A stretch of 64,000 bases of DNA, taken from the NCBI GenBank assembly GCA_016866235.1, contig VGMW01000005.1, positions 1 through 64,000 of the forward strand. Reading direction: 5' to 3'. Below are positions 52,701 through 61,649 of this stretch, in pieces (position 1 is the stretch's first letter; each line of letters starts with the position of its first letter). The notes beneath the pieces are model-generated. The model ran no database searches. It worked only from the letters and a program-made list of their open reading frames with translations, and was not told the DNA's origin. The position numbers were made by a program, and so were the translations under genes. Source of the stretch: Bacteroidota bacterium (GTDB lineage Bacteria; Bacteroidota; Bacteroidia; Cytophagales; Cyclobacteriaceae).

Positions 52701-53777
52701 TATCGGATTCGGTTAGGTGATGATGAGATAGATGAGCTAAAAGAAAATAAAGCGATTAAAAATGATCTTGTAGCGGAGTCCTTGCTTGAATTATCAAGAC
52801 GTTGGTTCAGGACCATTTATTTATCCGGTCATTATAGAAGTCGATTGCCGGAGCTTATTGGCTTTTCGAACAGGAATTTTTATGGAAATCGATTGGTCAT
52901 GGTCCCTGACCGTCTCCTTTTAAAGTCCGGTGAATCAGCTTTTGAGTTGATTAAGGTGGATGGTGAGTGGAAGGATAATATTAATCTGACCGAGGCGAGG
53001 GCTGTTGCCAAAATGGTGTGTGAGACTATGGTGGGCTCAGCCCAAAAGGAAATTGGGGTCGTGACTTTTAATTACCAGCAACAGGAGGCCATTGTGGATT
53101 GTATTGAAGCTGAATTAGCACAACGGGCGATGTCCTGGCCAGTCGGTCTGATGGTTAAGAATATTGAAAATATCCAAGGCGATGAGCGTGATATTATTTT
53201 CTTTTCCATCGGTTATGCTCCGACGGGTAAGGGTAAGGTGTCTATGCAATTCGGTAGTTTGAATTTGGATGGTGGAGAAAATCGTCTGAATGTGGCCATT
53301 ACAAGGGCGCGAGAAAAAATCGTTGTGGTTTCGTCGCTTGAATCCGGACAACTGGATACGGGTTCAACCAGGAATAAGGGTCCGAAGCTTTTTGCTGAAT
53401 GGCTGAAGTATGTTGAGGACTGCGTTGCTGGCAAGAGAGTACTTAAGAAACCAGATGTTAAGAAACGAAATGTGGGATGGTATCTTTCTGATGCCATTTT
53501 AGCGGCTGAAAATATTCCCGCGGCAATCGGTAGCTCTGGTTTGCCTTTTGCTGACTTGTTGGTGACCAACGCAGGAGGGGAGGAGCACCTGATCATTACC
53601 GATGACGAACATTTTGTAAAATCCTTGACTCCAAAGCACCATCATGCATGGCTTGGTCAATTGTTGGAGTCAAAAAATTGGAGTCATCGGAAAGCTTATT
53701 CTCGAAACTTCTGGTATGATAAGCAGCTATTTTTGGAGGATGTTTGTAAGCTTCCCTCTTCGCCCTTGACGGATTAA
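49752..53777 (+). CDS. DUF4011-type SF1 DNA/RNA helicase with C-terminal nuclease-like tail
   Basis: 1341 residues from a TTG at 49752, the first possible start after an in-frame stop; it keeps the family-typical N-terminus FFQRLLQRLTNVSSANRMVF (DUF4011 block). SF1 motifs: Walker A VVEGPPGSGKSQLI at about residue 315, Walker B LVIFDEASQCF, motif III AVIAGDSMQLRPSD, motif IV YRSRLPELIGFSNRNFYGN, motif V IENIQGDERDII, and motif VI RLNVAITRAREKIVVV. The last 100 residues (SGLPFADLLVTNAGGEEHLI) recall the PD-(D/E)XK-like tail of such helicases but seem degenerate. Similar proteins occur in defence islands, yet no defence partner is seen here; the function is unknown. Confidence 0.85.
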   Translation: MSKAFFQRLLQRLTNVSSANRMVFLPSISKQKHIDLIELSQLEGKPALSIIEALLLGKPVKICPIIDPRREASNKISLQLKRLGRLADVIFEESGSRDLHVAWMFAQGLFNNLTPVRSPFLLFPVQLTAEGGHWVLQSRDGAGVYINKSLVYAYAHHQQSDLATNLFEEDFDEPERDLLSFRNFLYELIQRSTLNINFNQANFSDHLQSFQDWKRKEFEKEHKAGEIKLMPEAVLGIFPQSDSYLEPDYKELISQSGDGDVSNFFESLSGNQGDGNEIHLGSAVGESRLNLVFPVDQYQEQVVRAVKQQQSVVVEGPPGSGKSQLICNLISDAIANKKNVLVVSQKRAALEVVWKRMQDSGLENFVGMVSDFRNDRAVLYDRIAQQITKLEDYRQKSTSADLIRAERAFLSACHRIDQIVETLDHYRHALTDESQCGVSIKELYLGSDRNGESISLRQELQWLRMDEVSDFRNKLVAVATHLQILRSDGDLWSDRLDFSHLGISDLAKMRQMIGGFASTIDKRAANLLQASGLSADYFQLKLFANQAENIQSLINGIDAESYSFLQRMFEVRTEEPNELWWSNLRRLINGCFQNPGIATHIPSGQLGVVQQALHHAMKARSGIFSWVRWELFSKEKFLVKRALVAHGLSGKEGMVTLEGMLDHRLNLEHLISKLHEQEWTSRIPSEFTAEAFDQWFDLTRKAMSIRSRILEIRGLETFLSPATLDFNQFQAVLKAVAEQSIKFQRDRKNWLVYFTENQLDQFHNDPTRGAEADFYLERHFDRMCALDKIVADLPDHFRSILDRLLSSTTQLNELSLQRLFDNSLYLAWIEHLESRTPELRIVTSGVVEQLETELRTVLKTKSDLSKEIALLRATERMLDNLEFNRLNNLVSYRDLLHQVSKRKKIWPLRKTIGEFQSEIFKVMPCWLASPESVSAMFPLGEIFDLVIFDEASQCFTERAIPALSRGKLAVIAGDSMQLRPSDLYRIRLGDDEIDELKENKAIKNDLVAESLLELSRRWFRTIYLSGHYRSRLPELIGFSNRNFYGNRLVMVPDRLLLKSGESAFELIKVDGEWKDNINLTEARAVAKMVCETMVGSAQKEIGVVTFNYQQQEAIVDCIEAELAQRAMSWPVGLMVKNIENIQGDERDIIFFSIGYAPTGKGKVSMQFGSLNLDGGENRLNVAITRAREKIVVVSSLESGQLDTGSTRNKGPKLFAEWLKYVEDCVAGKRVLKKPDVKKRNVGWYLSDAILAAENIPAAIGSSGLPFADLLVTNAGGEEHLIITDDEHFVKSLTPKHHHAWLGQLLESKNWSHRKAYSRNFWYDKQLFLEDVCKLPSSPLTD

Positions 53778-55930
53778 TCTAATTCCCCCGATTCAATAAG
53801 GCAAAGGTAGTTTCCTGTACCCTGGAGGTAGGTAATCGAGCTGTAATTTATCGGTATTACTGAAAGTCCAGTTGAAGTGAAAACCCCCCAGCGATTGTCC
53901 TTCACGATAACCTGATCCTTTCCTGCAGGTATCACCGACTCAAATCTTGTCTCCAGCAATACTTTACCGCCACGGTCTGCCAATCCGACGTGATCACCTT
54001 TATGGGTTAAGAAATATTTTCCGTCCCCGGTTGATGTTAAGGCATCGAACGCTGGGTTAAGATTCCATTCACCATTTTTATTTATGATGCCGGATTTCCC
54101 GTTGAAAACCACCACAGCTACTCCGTTTTTAAATAATGCAGGATGAGCAAAAATTGGTTGCACGACTAATTTATCCTGGTTATTCACAAATCCCCATTTT
54201 CCTAAAAGTTTTACTGCCGCAAGTCCCTCGCTAAAAACAGCAATGCTGTCGTATCGGTTGGGTATAATAATTCTCCCTTTTTCATCACGAAATCCGAACT
54301 TACCATCGGAATAAAAACCTTTCAATCCTTCCGTTGCCTCAAAGTATGGTTCATAGTCCATTTTCTGTGGTAAAATTAAATCCGCTATTGCGTCAAAGGT
54401 TCCATTGAAAGTCACCTTTCGAATGGTGCCATTTGGAAGCATCTCCTCTAAGTGATTTTCCTTCACAGATGTTCTGTTCTCACTAAACCAAATCAAATCC
54501 CCTGAATAGCTTTTGAGCATATTCAAATTGGATTCTTTTACCAGATACCGGGATTCGTTAACGGGTTCAACCGCTGCACCCCCAGGTAATAAAGTCCATT
54601 GCATTTTGGTGGAGATGATGCCTTGTCGACCCATAAAGGTTACCGAGGCCTGATTCGCACGTATGACTCGAACCGAATCAAATATTAACGCCAGCCGCTC
54701 CTCACCATTGTTATCCAGCCAGCCTTGCAGCTGATTTTTACTGACCAGAAATCCACCGAATGCTGAAAGGATCATGTGATAGGACTTCTCTGATTTAAAG
54801 CCTGTAAAGGGATTAATCAGAAACCAATGTTCAGAACCTCCACTGCGCTCCGAAACGGCGGCCCATGGACCAAAATAAACCAGGCTGTCGTACAGCGCTG
54901 GTATAACCCACTTTCCGGCAGGGTTTACCATTCCCTTTTTACCACCTGAGGACACCACCAATAAGCCGTCTTTTTCCGAACCAATGGCATTCACCACGAT
55001 TTTCCATACTGGTTCCATGTCATCATTTACAACCTGCGCCAGCGGCCCTCTTCCCAACTTCCACAGCCCCTTACCGAAAGGCTCAACGTAATCCGCATCA
55101 AACGTCCGAATCTCCCGGTTAGAAGGGGAGATGATTTTCCATTGATTAAACTTTTCACCCTTTACGAAACCAAAACGATCAAAGGTTACTTTTCGATAAA
55201 CGGGGGGCAGCACAACTTTTCCCTCCGAGGATATTAATCCTTGATAGCCATCGCTGTACACCCGCGCGTAAGAGCCCGTAAAACCTGAAATACTGTCCAA
55301 TCGAAATTCATTCATCTTGCCAATCGAGGCGTCATACAGCGCTGATTTACCTTGATTGTTCTCAATTAAAAAAACACCCGATGCCACCGGACGAATATTT
55401 TTCCAGGTGCAAGGAATAAGTTCTTTATTTTTTACAGTAACCAAACCGAATTTGTAGACGGCCCCAACTTTATTCATCACAATACCATATGACCCATGGA
55501 TCCAAATCCGGTCATAAACAAAGGAGATCAATTCTTTACCACCCGCATCGAGGCATCCGGATTTTTCAGCAATCGCACTGATCGATTTGGTGGCCACAAT
55601 ATAATTCCCTGAAGTGCTGAGGGAATTGTACAATGGTTCGGTTATTTTTTTTCCGTATAATGCGATCAATCCCCATCGATCTTTTAGATAATAACCTGTT
55701 ACTGTGCCTTTGAAAAAGAAAGAACCATCTGTCCAGCCAAGTTTACCATAGAATGGAGGAATGACTATTTCACCTGCTTGATTTTTAACTCCAACGCCAC
55801 CACCCTCAGAAAATCGAACCATTCCGAGGGATTTTACCTCCTGACTTTTTAAATGATTTATAGAACCTAAAAACGAAAGGACGACCAGAACAATCAGGAA
55901 CGATCTATAATTAAAGGACGGGGCGTACAA
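53774..55930 (-). CDS. Exported WG-repeat protein
   Basis: 718 residues from a TTG at 55930 (in-frame stop two codons upstream). Signal peptide SFLIVLVVLSFLGSINHLKS, then many WG-type beta repeats: KDRWGLIALYGKKITEPLYN, GKFGFRDEKGRIIIPNRYDS, LLGKWGFVNNQDKLVVQPIF, NGKSGIINKNGEWNLNPAFD. Each has the G-[KR]-[WFY]-G-[FL]-x-(n)-[G/N]-x-x-[V/I] pattern. WG proteins are probably protein- or glycan-binding scaffolds. The gene overlaps the helicase by 4 bp tail to tail (shared TTAA), so they are not one transcript. Confidence 0.85.
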   Translation of the reverse strand: MYAPSFNYRSFLIVLVVLSFLGSINHLKSQEVKSLGMVRFSEGGGVGVKNQAGEIVIPPFYGKLGWTDGSFFFKGTVTGYYLKDRWGLIALYGKKITEPLYNSLSTSGNYIVATKSISAIAEKSGCLDAGGKELISFVYDRIWIHGSYGIVMNKVGAVYKFGLVTVKNKELIPCTWKNIRPVASGVFLIENNQGKSALYDASIGKMNEFRLDSISGFTGSYARVYSDGYQGLISSEGKVVLPPVYRKVTFDRFGFVKGEKFNQWKIISPSNREIRTFDADYVEPFGKGLWKLGRGPLAQVVNDDMEPVWKIVVNAIGSEKDGLLVVSSGGKKGMVNPAGKWVIPALYDSLVYFGPWAAVSERSGGSEHWFLINPFTGFKSEKSYHMILSAFGGFLVSKNQLQGWLDNNGEERLALIFDSVRVIRANQASVTFMGRQGIISTKMQWTLLPGGAAVEPVNESRYLVKESNLNMLKSYSGDLIWFSENRTSVKENHLEEMLPNGTIRKVTFNGTFDAIADLILPQKMDYEPYFEATEGLKGFYSDGKFGFRDEKGRIIIPNRYDSIAVFSEGLAAVKLLGKWGFVNNQDKLVVQPIFAHPALFKNGVAVVVFNGKSGIINKNGEWNLNPAFDALTSTGDGKYFLTHKGDHVGLADRGGKVLLETRFESVIPAGKDQVIVKDNRWGVFTSTGLSVIPINYSSITYLQGTGNYLCLIESGELD

Positions 55931-55998
55931 TGTCTATTGCTTAAGGATGCAATTTACCGTAATGAATGCACGTGCTGAACGCCGTGATCAACTTTTTA

Positions 55999-56583
55999 TT
56001 AGGGCATTAGCGTCGCAAGATCTTCAGGTGTATCAATGTCCCAATACCCAAGATCAAATGGAATACAATCAGTAAGTTGTTGGTGGTCTTGTAAAAATTT
56101 CCTGGCGCCTTCCTGTGCTGGTATTTCGCTTAGCATTTTAATATACGAATCACAAAAAACAGCAGGGGTACCCATTCGACCGTCGGGATATTCCGATGCG
56201 GAAATTCTTCCCCTTTGATGCTTTATAATCAATTCCTGCAAAAGTGTTTTGTTTACACCGGGCATATCACATACAGTAATTAAAACCTTATCGGCCATAG
56301 GTGTTCTTGTCAAAGACGCCATTCCCTTTTTCAGTGAAGTCCCCATGCCATTTTGCCAATCCGAATTAACCACAATGCGCACCCTGGCATCCTTAATCAT
56401 AGGCTGAATGGTTTCCTGATGAGCACCCAGCACAACCAGAATCTCTCTGACCAAATCGGTAGATTGGATGGTTGAAATAACACCTTCCAGTAGACCAACG
56501 CCGTTGTGTTTAACGAGTTGTTTTGGTTGCCCTAGTCTTGAGGAAGACCCTGCGGCTAGAACTATGGCATCGGTTAACAGCAT
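55999..56583 (-). CDS. MobA/MocA-like nucleotidyltransferase
   Basis: 194 residues with the GT-A-like nucleotidyltransferase start LAAGSSSRLGQPKQLVKHNG, the nucleotide-binding loop of MocA/MobA-type enzymes that add CMP or GMP to molybdopterin. Later blocks VVLGAHQETIQPMI, VVNSDWQNGMGTSLKKGM, CDMPGVNKTLLQEL and DIDTPEDLATL fit too. No molybdoenzyme or cofactor gene is visible in the window, so the partner (for example a xanthine dehydrogenase-type enzyme) must be elsewhere or outside. Located 49 bp downstream of the DnaE gene on the same strand. Confidence 0.87.
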   Translation of the reverse strand: MLLTDAIVLAAGSSSRLGQPKQLVKHNGVGLLEGVISTIQSTDLVREILVVLGAHQETIQPMIKDARVRIVVNSDWQNGMGTSLKKGMASLTRTPMADKVLITVCDMPGVNKTLLQELIIKHQRGRISASEYPDGRMGTPAVFCDSYIKMLSEIPAQEGARKFLQDHQQLTDCIPFDLGYWDIDTPEDLATLMP

Positions 56584-56632
56584 TTGCTCCTTAAGTTACA
56601 CTTTGCGCTGATCTCAGTGGTAATCAGCGGAA

Positions 56633-59600
56633 TTAAGGTTTTGGAAACTTTTCGGTACGGTGAAATGGATTTTCTCTAATGTTTTTAATCGGCAATTTTT
56701 TCATGGTTGAAACTTCGATGGTCAATACACCAAATTCCTCACTTACTTTCCCTGCTACCTGGTAGAATCCTCTTCCCCGAAATGGATTCCGTGCTGCTGA
56801 TTCAGGGAAGTGGACCGTATCAAAAAAATTGCCATCTGCATCGATGAAGGTTCCGAAATACATGGATTTTCTGGTGGCTGTATAGGTATTTTTTGTGGTC
56901 ACCAGATAACCGATTAGGGTTACCCGCCGTCCAATCATTGTTTTTAAATCATCTGCCAGGTGGTTCGACCGTCGTTCACCCGCTAACAAGGCAAATGGAT
57001 CCTTCAGGGGAAACCCCAGGAGTTCAATTTCATCAAACACATCCTCCAGTTCGTTTCGCTCTAAGGCCGGAAGGGAGATTTCCTCCCTTGAGTCAATGAA
57101 TAATTCCGCAGTACCTACGGCTCTTTTTGCTTTACGGTCACTGGTTGCAGCGAAGGCCTCCCAAAGCAATTGCTGCTTTGTTTTACCTGTGTATCTGAAT
57201 GCACCTGCTCTGATTAAAATCCGGATTTGTTCCAATGACGCTGGAATTCTGTTCAGGAAATCACCCAGATTTCTGTACAATCCATTCAAATCCCTTTCTC
57301 GTTCTATGGATTGAGCTAATTGGTTTTCAAGACTGGTCAAATGGATAAACCCGGTGAAAATTGTTTTATTACTGATGGAGGTAAGATATTTTCCTTGGTT
57401 GATGCATGGTGCTTCGATTTCCGCCCCTGCCATCCGCGCTTCATGGAAATAAAATTCAGTCCGATAGAATCCGCCAAAATTATTGATTACACCGACCATG
57501 AATTCCAGGGGATAGTGTGCTTTCAGGAAAAGACTTTGATAGCTTTCTACAGCATAGCTTGCTGAATGTCCTTTTGCGAAACTATATCCTGAAAAGCTTT
57601 CTATTTCGTACCAGATCCGATCTGTTATTTCCTGCTCGTATCCCCTGATCTTGCAATTGTTGAAAAAGCGCTCCCGAATTCTTTCAAATTCTCTCCTGGA
57701 TCTGAATTTGCCAGACATCCCGCGACGCAGGATATCGGCTTCTGCCAGTGACAGTCCTGCAAATAAATGTGCTACCCTAATCACATCCTCCTGGTAAACC
57801 ATGACACCATAGGTCTCTGAAAGAATTTCGTTCATCAATGGGTGCACCGAAGGCCATGGTTTACCTTCTTGAGACAAATGGAATCGTTCGATATAGGCCC
57901 GCATCATACCGGATCGTGCAACACCCGGCCGTATGATGGAACTTGCTGCTACCAGCGTTCGATAATCTTCACACGATAATTTTTTAAGCAACATCCTCAT
58001 CGCTGGCGATTCAACGTAAAAACATCCGATGGTTTTTCCCCTCCGTAACAAATCGCGAACAGCTTCATCCTCCTTAAAATCATTAAAGCGGTTGATGTTG
58101 ACCTTCACTCCCTGGTTTTCCTCCACCAACCTTACGGTTTCTCTTAAGTGCCCTAATCCTCGCTGACTTAAAACATCAAATTTATAGAGCCCAACATCCT
58201 CGGCATTGTGCATTTCAAGGTGGGAAACTGGAAAGCCTTTTGGTGGAACGGTTAAGGCTGAATAGCGATAAATTGGCTTTTCTGAAATCAGCACCCCGCC
58301 CGCATGGATTGAAATGTTTACGGGGAAATCTTTCAAACGTGAGGCGTGCCGACAAATTTCTTCAGCAATCGAATCGCGGTGTCCGAACGTTTCCGGATCA
58401 TCGGCCAGCTGATCTATTTCTTCTTTCGGCAGTCCAAATACCTTTCCCAATTCGCGAATCACTGACCTTTCCTGAAGTGTTGTATGGGTACCAAGCAGGC
58501 ACACATGATCTTGTCCGTAGCGATTCAGTAAATATTGGTATATGTGATCCCGCTGATCCCAGGCAAAGTCAAGGTCAAAATCAGGTGGGGAGCTTCGTTC
58601 TGGATTCAGAAATCGCTCAAAGTAAAGATCAAGTTCTACAGGATCAACATTGGTGATGTTCAGACAAAAGGCCACCATACTGTTGGCACCGCTTCCTCGG
58701 CCGATGAAATCAAAGTTCATGGACTTGGCGTAGCGAACCATGTCGTAGGTAATCAGATAGTAGGCTACAAAATCTTTTTCACGGATGATGCTGAGCTCTC
58801 TTGAAAACCTTTCTCGTATTTCCTTTTCGGCATCTGGATATTTTCGGTTGAATCCTTCGGTGGCCTGTTGCACCAGAAATTGCCAATCCTGTTCCGGATT
58901 TTCGAGAATGGTAGCCTTGTTTTTATTTTTTCCAAGCTCCAGGTCGAGGCTGCATTGACGGATCAAAGTTTCGGCTCGATTAATCAACTCTGGTGCAGGT
59001 TCAAATAGGTGTTTAAGCTCCGGTTCATGATAGAAAATCTCATCCTTCGAGGCGCAACTGCCGGGATTTAATTTGGTGATTAACGTATTGTGCTCAATTG
59101 CCCGGAGCAACCGGTGAATCCTCAGGTCCTCCGGCGAAATAAAAGTCACCGGTTGCCATGCAACAAACCGGTCAAGTGCATAATCCGGATCAGTTCCTTT
59201 TAGTGTTTCAATTTGAAATTTCCATTTGGAAACTTCTTTTGATTTGATGCCGATGTATTCATTATCCTTTAATGATCCGGGTTGGTGCCGACCGATCGGA
59301 TAGATGATTACAACTTGTTTGAAATACGGCGCTCTATCCGGAAAGGGCTTTTTTATGGAATCGTACTTGGATAGAAATCGGTTGATTTCCTCGAAACCAT
59401 CTTCATTTTTAGCAACAGCAATGTATTGAAGGCGGTCATCGTTTCGGAACTCAACACCAGCGGCTATCTGTAGGTCGTATGGATCCTCTGGATCCTGCCG
59501 ATGCGTTGCACAGATCCGCAGCATTTCTACTACTCCGGCAGTGCTGTTGATGTCGGTGAGGGCTATTTTACGGATGCCAAGCCTTTTGGCCTCTGAAAAA

Positions 59601-59662
59601 ATATTTTCCGGACCTAGTGTACCGTATTTAAAGCTGAAAAAAGAGTGACAGTTCAGGTACAC
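56633..59662 (-). CDS. Second DNA polymerase III alpha subunit (DnaE, probably error-prone type)
   Basis: 1009 residues. A GTG at 59662 is chosen because it gives MYLNCHSFFS, the family N-terminus; a TTG three codons earlier is also open. N-terminal PHP domain is degenerate at the usual metal ligands (NCHS for HxHS; LTDINSTAG for LTDHD). Polymerase core: FIGRGSGANSMVAFCLNITN, catalytic PDFDLDFAWDQRDHIYQYL, HAGGVLIS, and YGVMVYQEDVIRVAHLFAGL. Shorter than a replicative DnaE (about 1150-1200) and with a shortened C-terminus. This branch of DnaE is the second copy in many Bacteroidota, usually beside dinB or imuB; none is adjacent here. It probably acts in translesion or SOS synthesis. Confidence 0.87.
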   Translation of the reverse strand: MYLNCHSFFSFKYGTLGPENIFSEAKRLGIRKIALTDINSTAGVVEMLRICATHRQDPEDPYDLQIAAGVEFRNDDRLQYIAVAKNEDGFEEINRFLSKYDSIKKPFPDRAPYFKQVVIIYPIGRHQPGSLKDNEYIGIKSKEVSKWKFQIETLKGTDPDYALDRFVAWQPVTFISPEDLRIHRLLRAIEHNTLITKLNPGSCASKDEIFYHEPELKHLFEPAPELINRAETLIRQCSLDLELGKNKNKATILENPEQDWQFLVQQATEGFNRKYPDAEKEIRERFSRELSIIREKDFVAYYLITYDMVRYAKSMNFDFIGRGSGANSMVAFCLNITNVDPVELDLYFERFLNPERSSPPDFDLDFAWDQRDHIYQYLLNRYGQDHVCLLGTHTTLQERSVIRELGKVFGLPKEEIDQLADDPETFGHRDSIAEEICRHASRLKDFPVNISIHAGGVLISEKPIYRYSALTVPPKGFPVSHLEMHNAEDVGLYKFDVLSQRGLGHLRETVRLVEENQGVKVNINRFNDFKEDEAVRDLLRRGKTIGCFYVESPAMRMLLKKLSCEDYRTLVAASSIIRPGVARSGMMRAYIERFHLSQEGKPWPSVHPLMNEILSETYGVMVYQEDVIRVAHLFAGLSLAEADILRRGMSGKFRSRREFERIRERFFNNCKIRGYEQEITDRIWYEIESFSGYSFAKGHSASYAVESYQSLFLKAHYPLEFMVGVINNFGGFYRTEFYFHEARMAGAEIEAPCINQGKYLTSISNKTIFTGFIHLTSLENQLAQSIERERDLNGLYRNLGDFLNRIPASLEQIRILIRAGAFRYTGKTKQQLLWEAFAATSDRKAKRAVGTAELFIDSREEISLPALERNELEDVFDEIELLGFPLKDPFALLAGERRSNHLADDLKTMIGRRVTLIGYLVTTKNTYTATRKSMYFGTFIDADGNFFDTVHFPESAARNPFRGRGFYQVAGKVSEEFGVLTIEVSTMKKLPIKNIRENPFHRTEKFPKP

Positions 59663-59706
59663 GGATGGCAAAGCAAGGAATTCGAGACGAACCTGGGTCT
59701 GTCATT

Positions 59707-60264
59707 TCAGGAATTTTCTCTTAGACCGGAAACGCCACCTGAAACGATGAATTTCATGGCTGCCGGACCGGATATGCTCAACGGCGTTATGTTTTCGCGG
59801 GAGATCAGATAGTGGTCACCGGCGACTGCATACGACTGCGGGATATAAACGGCTACCATATCGTTTAAGCCAAGGTCCTTGAGATCGGACTGAACCACAA
59901 AACCTATTCTGCACAAATGGCTACCTGTGCTCATCCTGACGAGCACAGGCTTATCAAATTTCTTTTTGTCACCAACGAAAGCCCCAATCAAATCCTTAAC
60001 GGAAGAATAAATGATTTTCACCAAAGGAATTTTATTGACGAGTGCATCAAACCAATCCACTAGGGTTTTTAAAGCAAATCCAGAAGTGAGGTATCCGAAC
60101 GCCGTGATGGCTGCCAAAATGATCAGGACCCCAAGGCCTGGATAGGGGAGGTCAATTAGATTATCCAACCATTCAAATGAAACCCAGATAAAATAAATGG
60201 TAGCGACCAGCGGTACAATAAATAAGGTGCCGCTGAAAAAGTAGCGAAGGAGTGTTCTAAGCAT
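59707..60264 (-). CDS. DUF502 family membrane protein
   Basis: 185 residues, two N-terminal membrane helices (FFSGTLFIVPLVATIYFIWV and LGVLIILAAITAFGYLTSGF) and a conserved soluble part: VNKIPLVKIIYSSVKDLIGA, RIGFVVQSDLKDLG, VAVYIPQSYAVAGDHYLISR. These blocks are those of the DUF502 (COG2928) family, of unknown function in bacteria. It lies between the nqr terminator and the DnaE gene, 45 bp before the latter's start. Confidence 0.92.
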   Translation of the reverse strand: MLRTLLRYFFSGTLFIVPLVATIYFIWVSFEWLDNLIDLPYPGLGVLIILAAITAFGYLTSGFALKTLVDWFDALVNKIPLVKIIYSSVKDLIGAFVGDKKKFDKPVLVRMSTGSHLCRIGFVVQSDLKDLGLNDMVAVYIPQSYAVAGDHYLISRENITPLSISGPAAMKFIVSGGVSGLRENS

Positions 60265-60290
60265 AGCGTTGTTGAGTCGGAACTAAAGTA

Positions 60291-60318
60291 AATAAAAAAG
60301 CCCCTGCGGGAGGGGCTT
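60291..60318 (-). terminator. Intrinsic terminator of the nqr operon
   Basis: AAGCCCC / GGGGCTT, 7-bp stem with a 7-base loop (60298-60318), followed on the minus strand by TTTTTTATT. It lies 20 bp past the nqrE stop and closes the operon. Confidence 0.85.
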
Positions 60319-60337
60319 ATGTGAAAGTCTTTTTCAA

Positions 60338-60952
60338 TCACATGGAGAAACCAAGGAAGCTCAGGAAACCCAATGACATTAGTCCAACGAGAATAAAGGT
60401 GATGCCTAAGCCTCTGAGCGGGGCGGGAACATTAGAATACTTCATCTTTTCCCGAACGCCGGCTAACGCAACTATCGCCAGCAGCCACCCAATTCCAGAG
60501 CCAAAGCCAAACACAGTTGCTTCTGTTAAATTATAGGGACGGCCGACCATAAAAAGTGCTGCTCCTAAGACAGAACAGTTCACAGCGATCAATGGAAGAA
60601 AGATGCCCAGCGTTCCATACAATGCAGGTGATAATTTTTCAACTGCCATTTCAGTAAGCTGCACGAAGGCTGCAATCACGGAAATGAATACAATAAATTG
60701 TAAAAAATTAAGGTCTACAGAAGCAAAATCATCCCCAAGCCACGCCAGTGCACCTGCGTTCAGAACATAATTCTGAATAAGCCAGTTAATTGGAACTGTT
60801 ACACTGAGGACGAAAACTACTGCAAGTCCTAATCCGAAAGAAGTGCTTACCTTTTTAGAAATGGCCAGAAATGAACACATTCCCAGGAAGTAGGCAAAAA
60901 TCATGTTGTCGATAAAGATCGACCGAATACCAATGTTGATCAGATTTTCCAT
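60338..60952 (-). CDS. nqrE: Na+-translocating NADH:quinone reductase subunit E
   Basis: 204 residues, six membrane helices, an inner-membrane component of the Na+-NQR complex. Typical segments: [55 protein letters not shown] and [19 protein letters not shown]. It carries the paired Cys near CSFLA and NCSVLG that with NqrD bind the membrane [2Fe-2S] centre in solved structures. Last gene of the operon, 12 bp after nqrD. nqrF, normally next, is not here. Confidence 0.95.
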   Translation of the reverse strand: MENLINIGIRSIFIDNMIFAYFLGMCSFLAISKKVSTSFGLGLAVVFVLSVTVPINWLIQNYVLNAGALAWLGDDFASVDLNFLQFIVFISVIAAFVQLTEMAVEKLSPALYGTLGIFLPLIAVNCSVLGAALFMVGRPYNLTEATVFGFGSGIGWLLAIVALAGVREKMKYSNVPAPLRGLGITFILVGLMSLGFLSFLGFSM

Positions 60953-60964
60953 TTGCGCTAAAGC

Positions 60965-61645
60965 TTAATGTGATTCACGATAACCGTTAATGGATCGTTG
61001 GATCCAAATGATAATTCCCAGAAGGATACAAGCGCCCGCCGGTAACAGCAGTAAACCATTGCCCTGATAAGCGATTCCCATGGATTTAAATACCTGCCAT
61101 TCAAATGGAAGTCCCTTGAACAAGGTTCCGCCTCCAAACAACTCTCGTACAAATGCCATGGAGATCAGAATGACTCCGTAACCAAGTCCATTTCCGATAC
61201 CGTCTAAAAAGGAGGGCCAAGGTTTGTTACCCATGGCAAAGGCCTCAAGGCGCCCCATTACAATACAATTGGTAATGATCAGACCAACATAAACTGACAT
61301 CAATTTAGCCATGTCGTATACATAGGCCTTAAGCAGCTGGTCTACCATAATCACCCAAACCGAAACAATTGCCAACTGAACAATAATCCTGATTCTTGAC
61401 GGAATCGTGTTTCTCAACATGGAAATGAACAGGTTGGAGAAAGCAGTTACAAACGTCAGACCGAGTGACATAACAATGGCAGGCTTCACCTGGCTTGTGA
61501 TGGCCAAAGCGGAACAAATGCCAAGCACCTGTACGGTAATTGGATTGTCAATATCCAATGGGTTTGACAATAGTTTCTTGTTTTTCTTGGAGAATAAAGG
61601 TTCACTTTTTTTCTCCTGAACGACCTCCTGAACAGCAGTGCTCAT
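60965..61645 (-). CDS. nqrD: Na+-translocating NADH:quinone reductase subunit D
   Basis: 226 residues, six helices, paralogue of NqrE. Typical: [60 protein letters not shown] and [20 protein letters not shown]. The two intramembrane Cys (GICSAL, TNCIVMG) help ligate the [2Fe-2S] cluster shared with NqrE. A cytoplasmic N-terminal extension of about 35 residues ([15 protein letters not shown]) is slightly long compared with V. cholerae. 4 bp after nqrC. Confidence 0.95.
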   Translation of the reverse strand: MSTAVQEVVQEKKSEPLFSKKNKKLLSNPLDIDNPITVQVLGICSALAITSQVKPAIVMSLGLTFVTAFSNLFISMLRNTIPSRIRIIVQLAIVSVWVIMVDQLLKAYVYDMAKLMSVYVGLIITNCIVMGRLEAFAMGNKPWPSFLDGIGNGLGYGVILISMAFVRELFGGGTLFKGLPFEWQVFKSMGIAYQGNGLLLLPAGACILLGIIIWIQRSINGYRESH

Positions 61646-61649
61646 ATGT

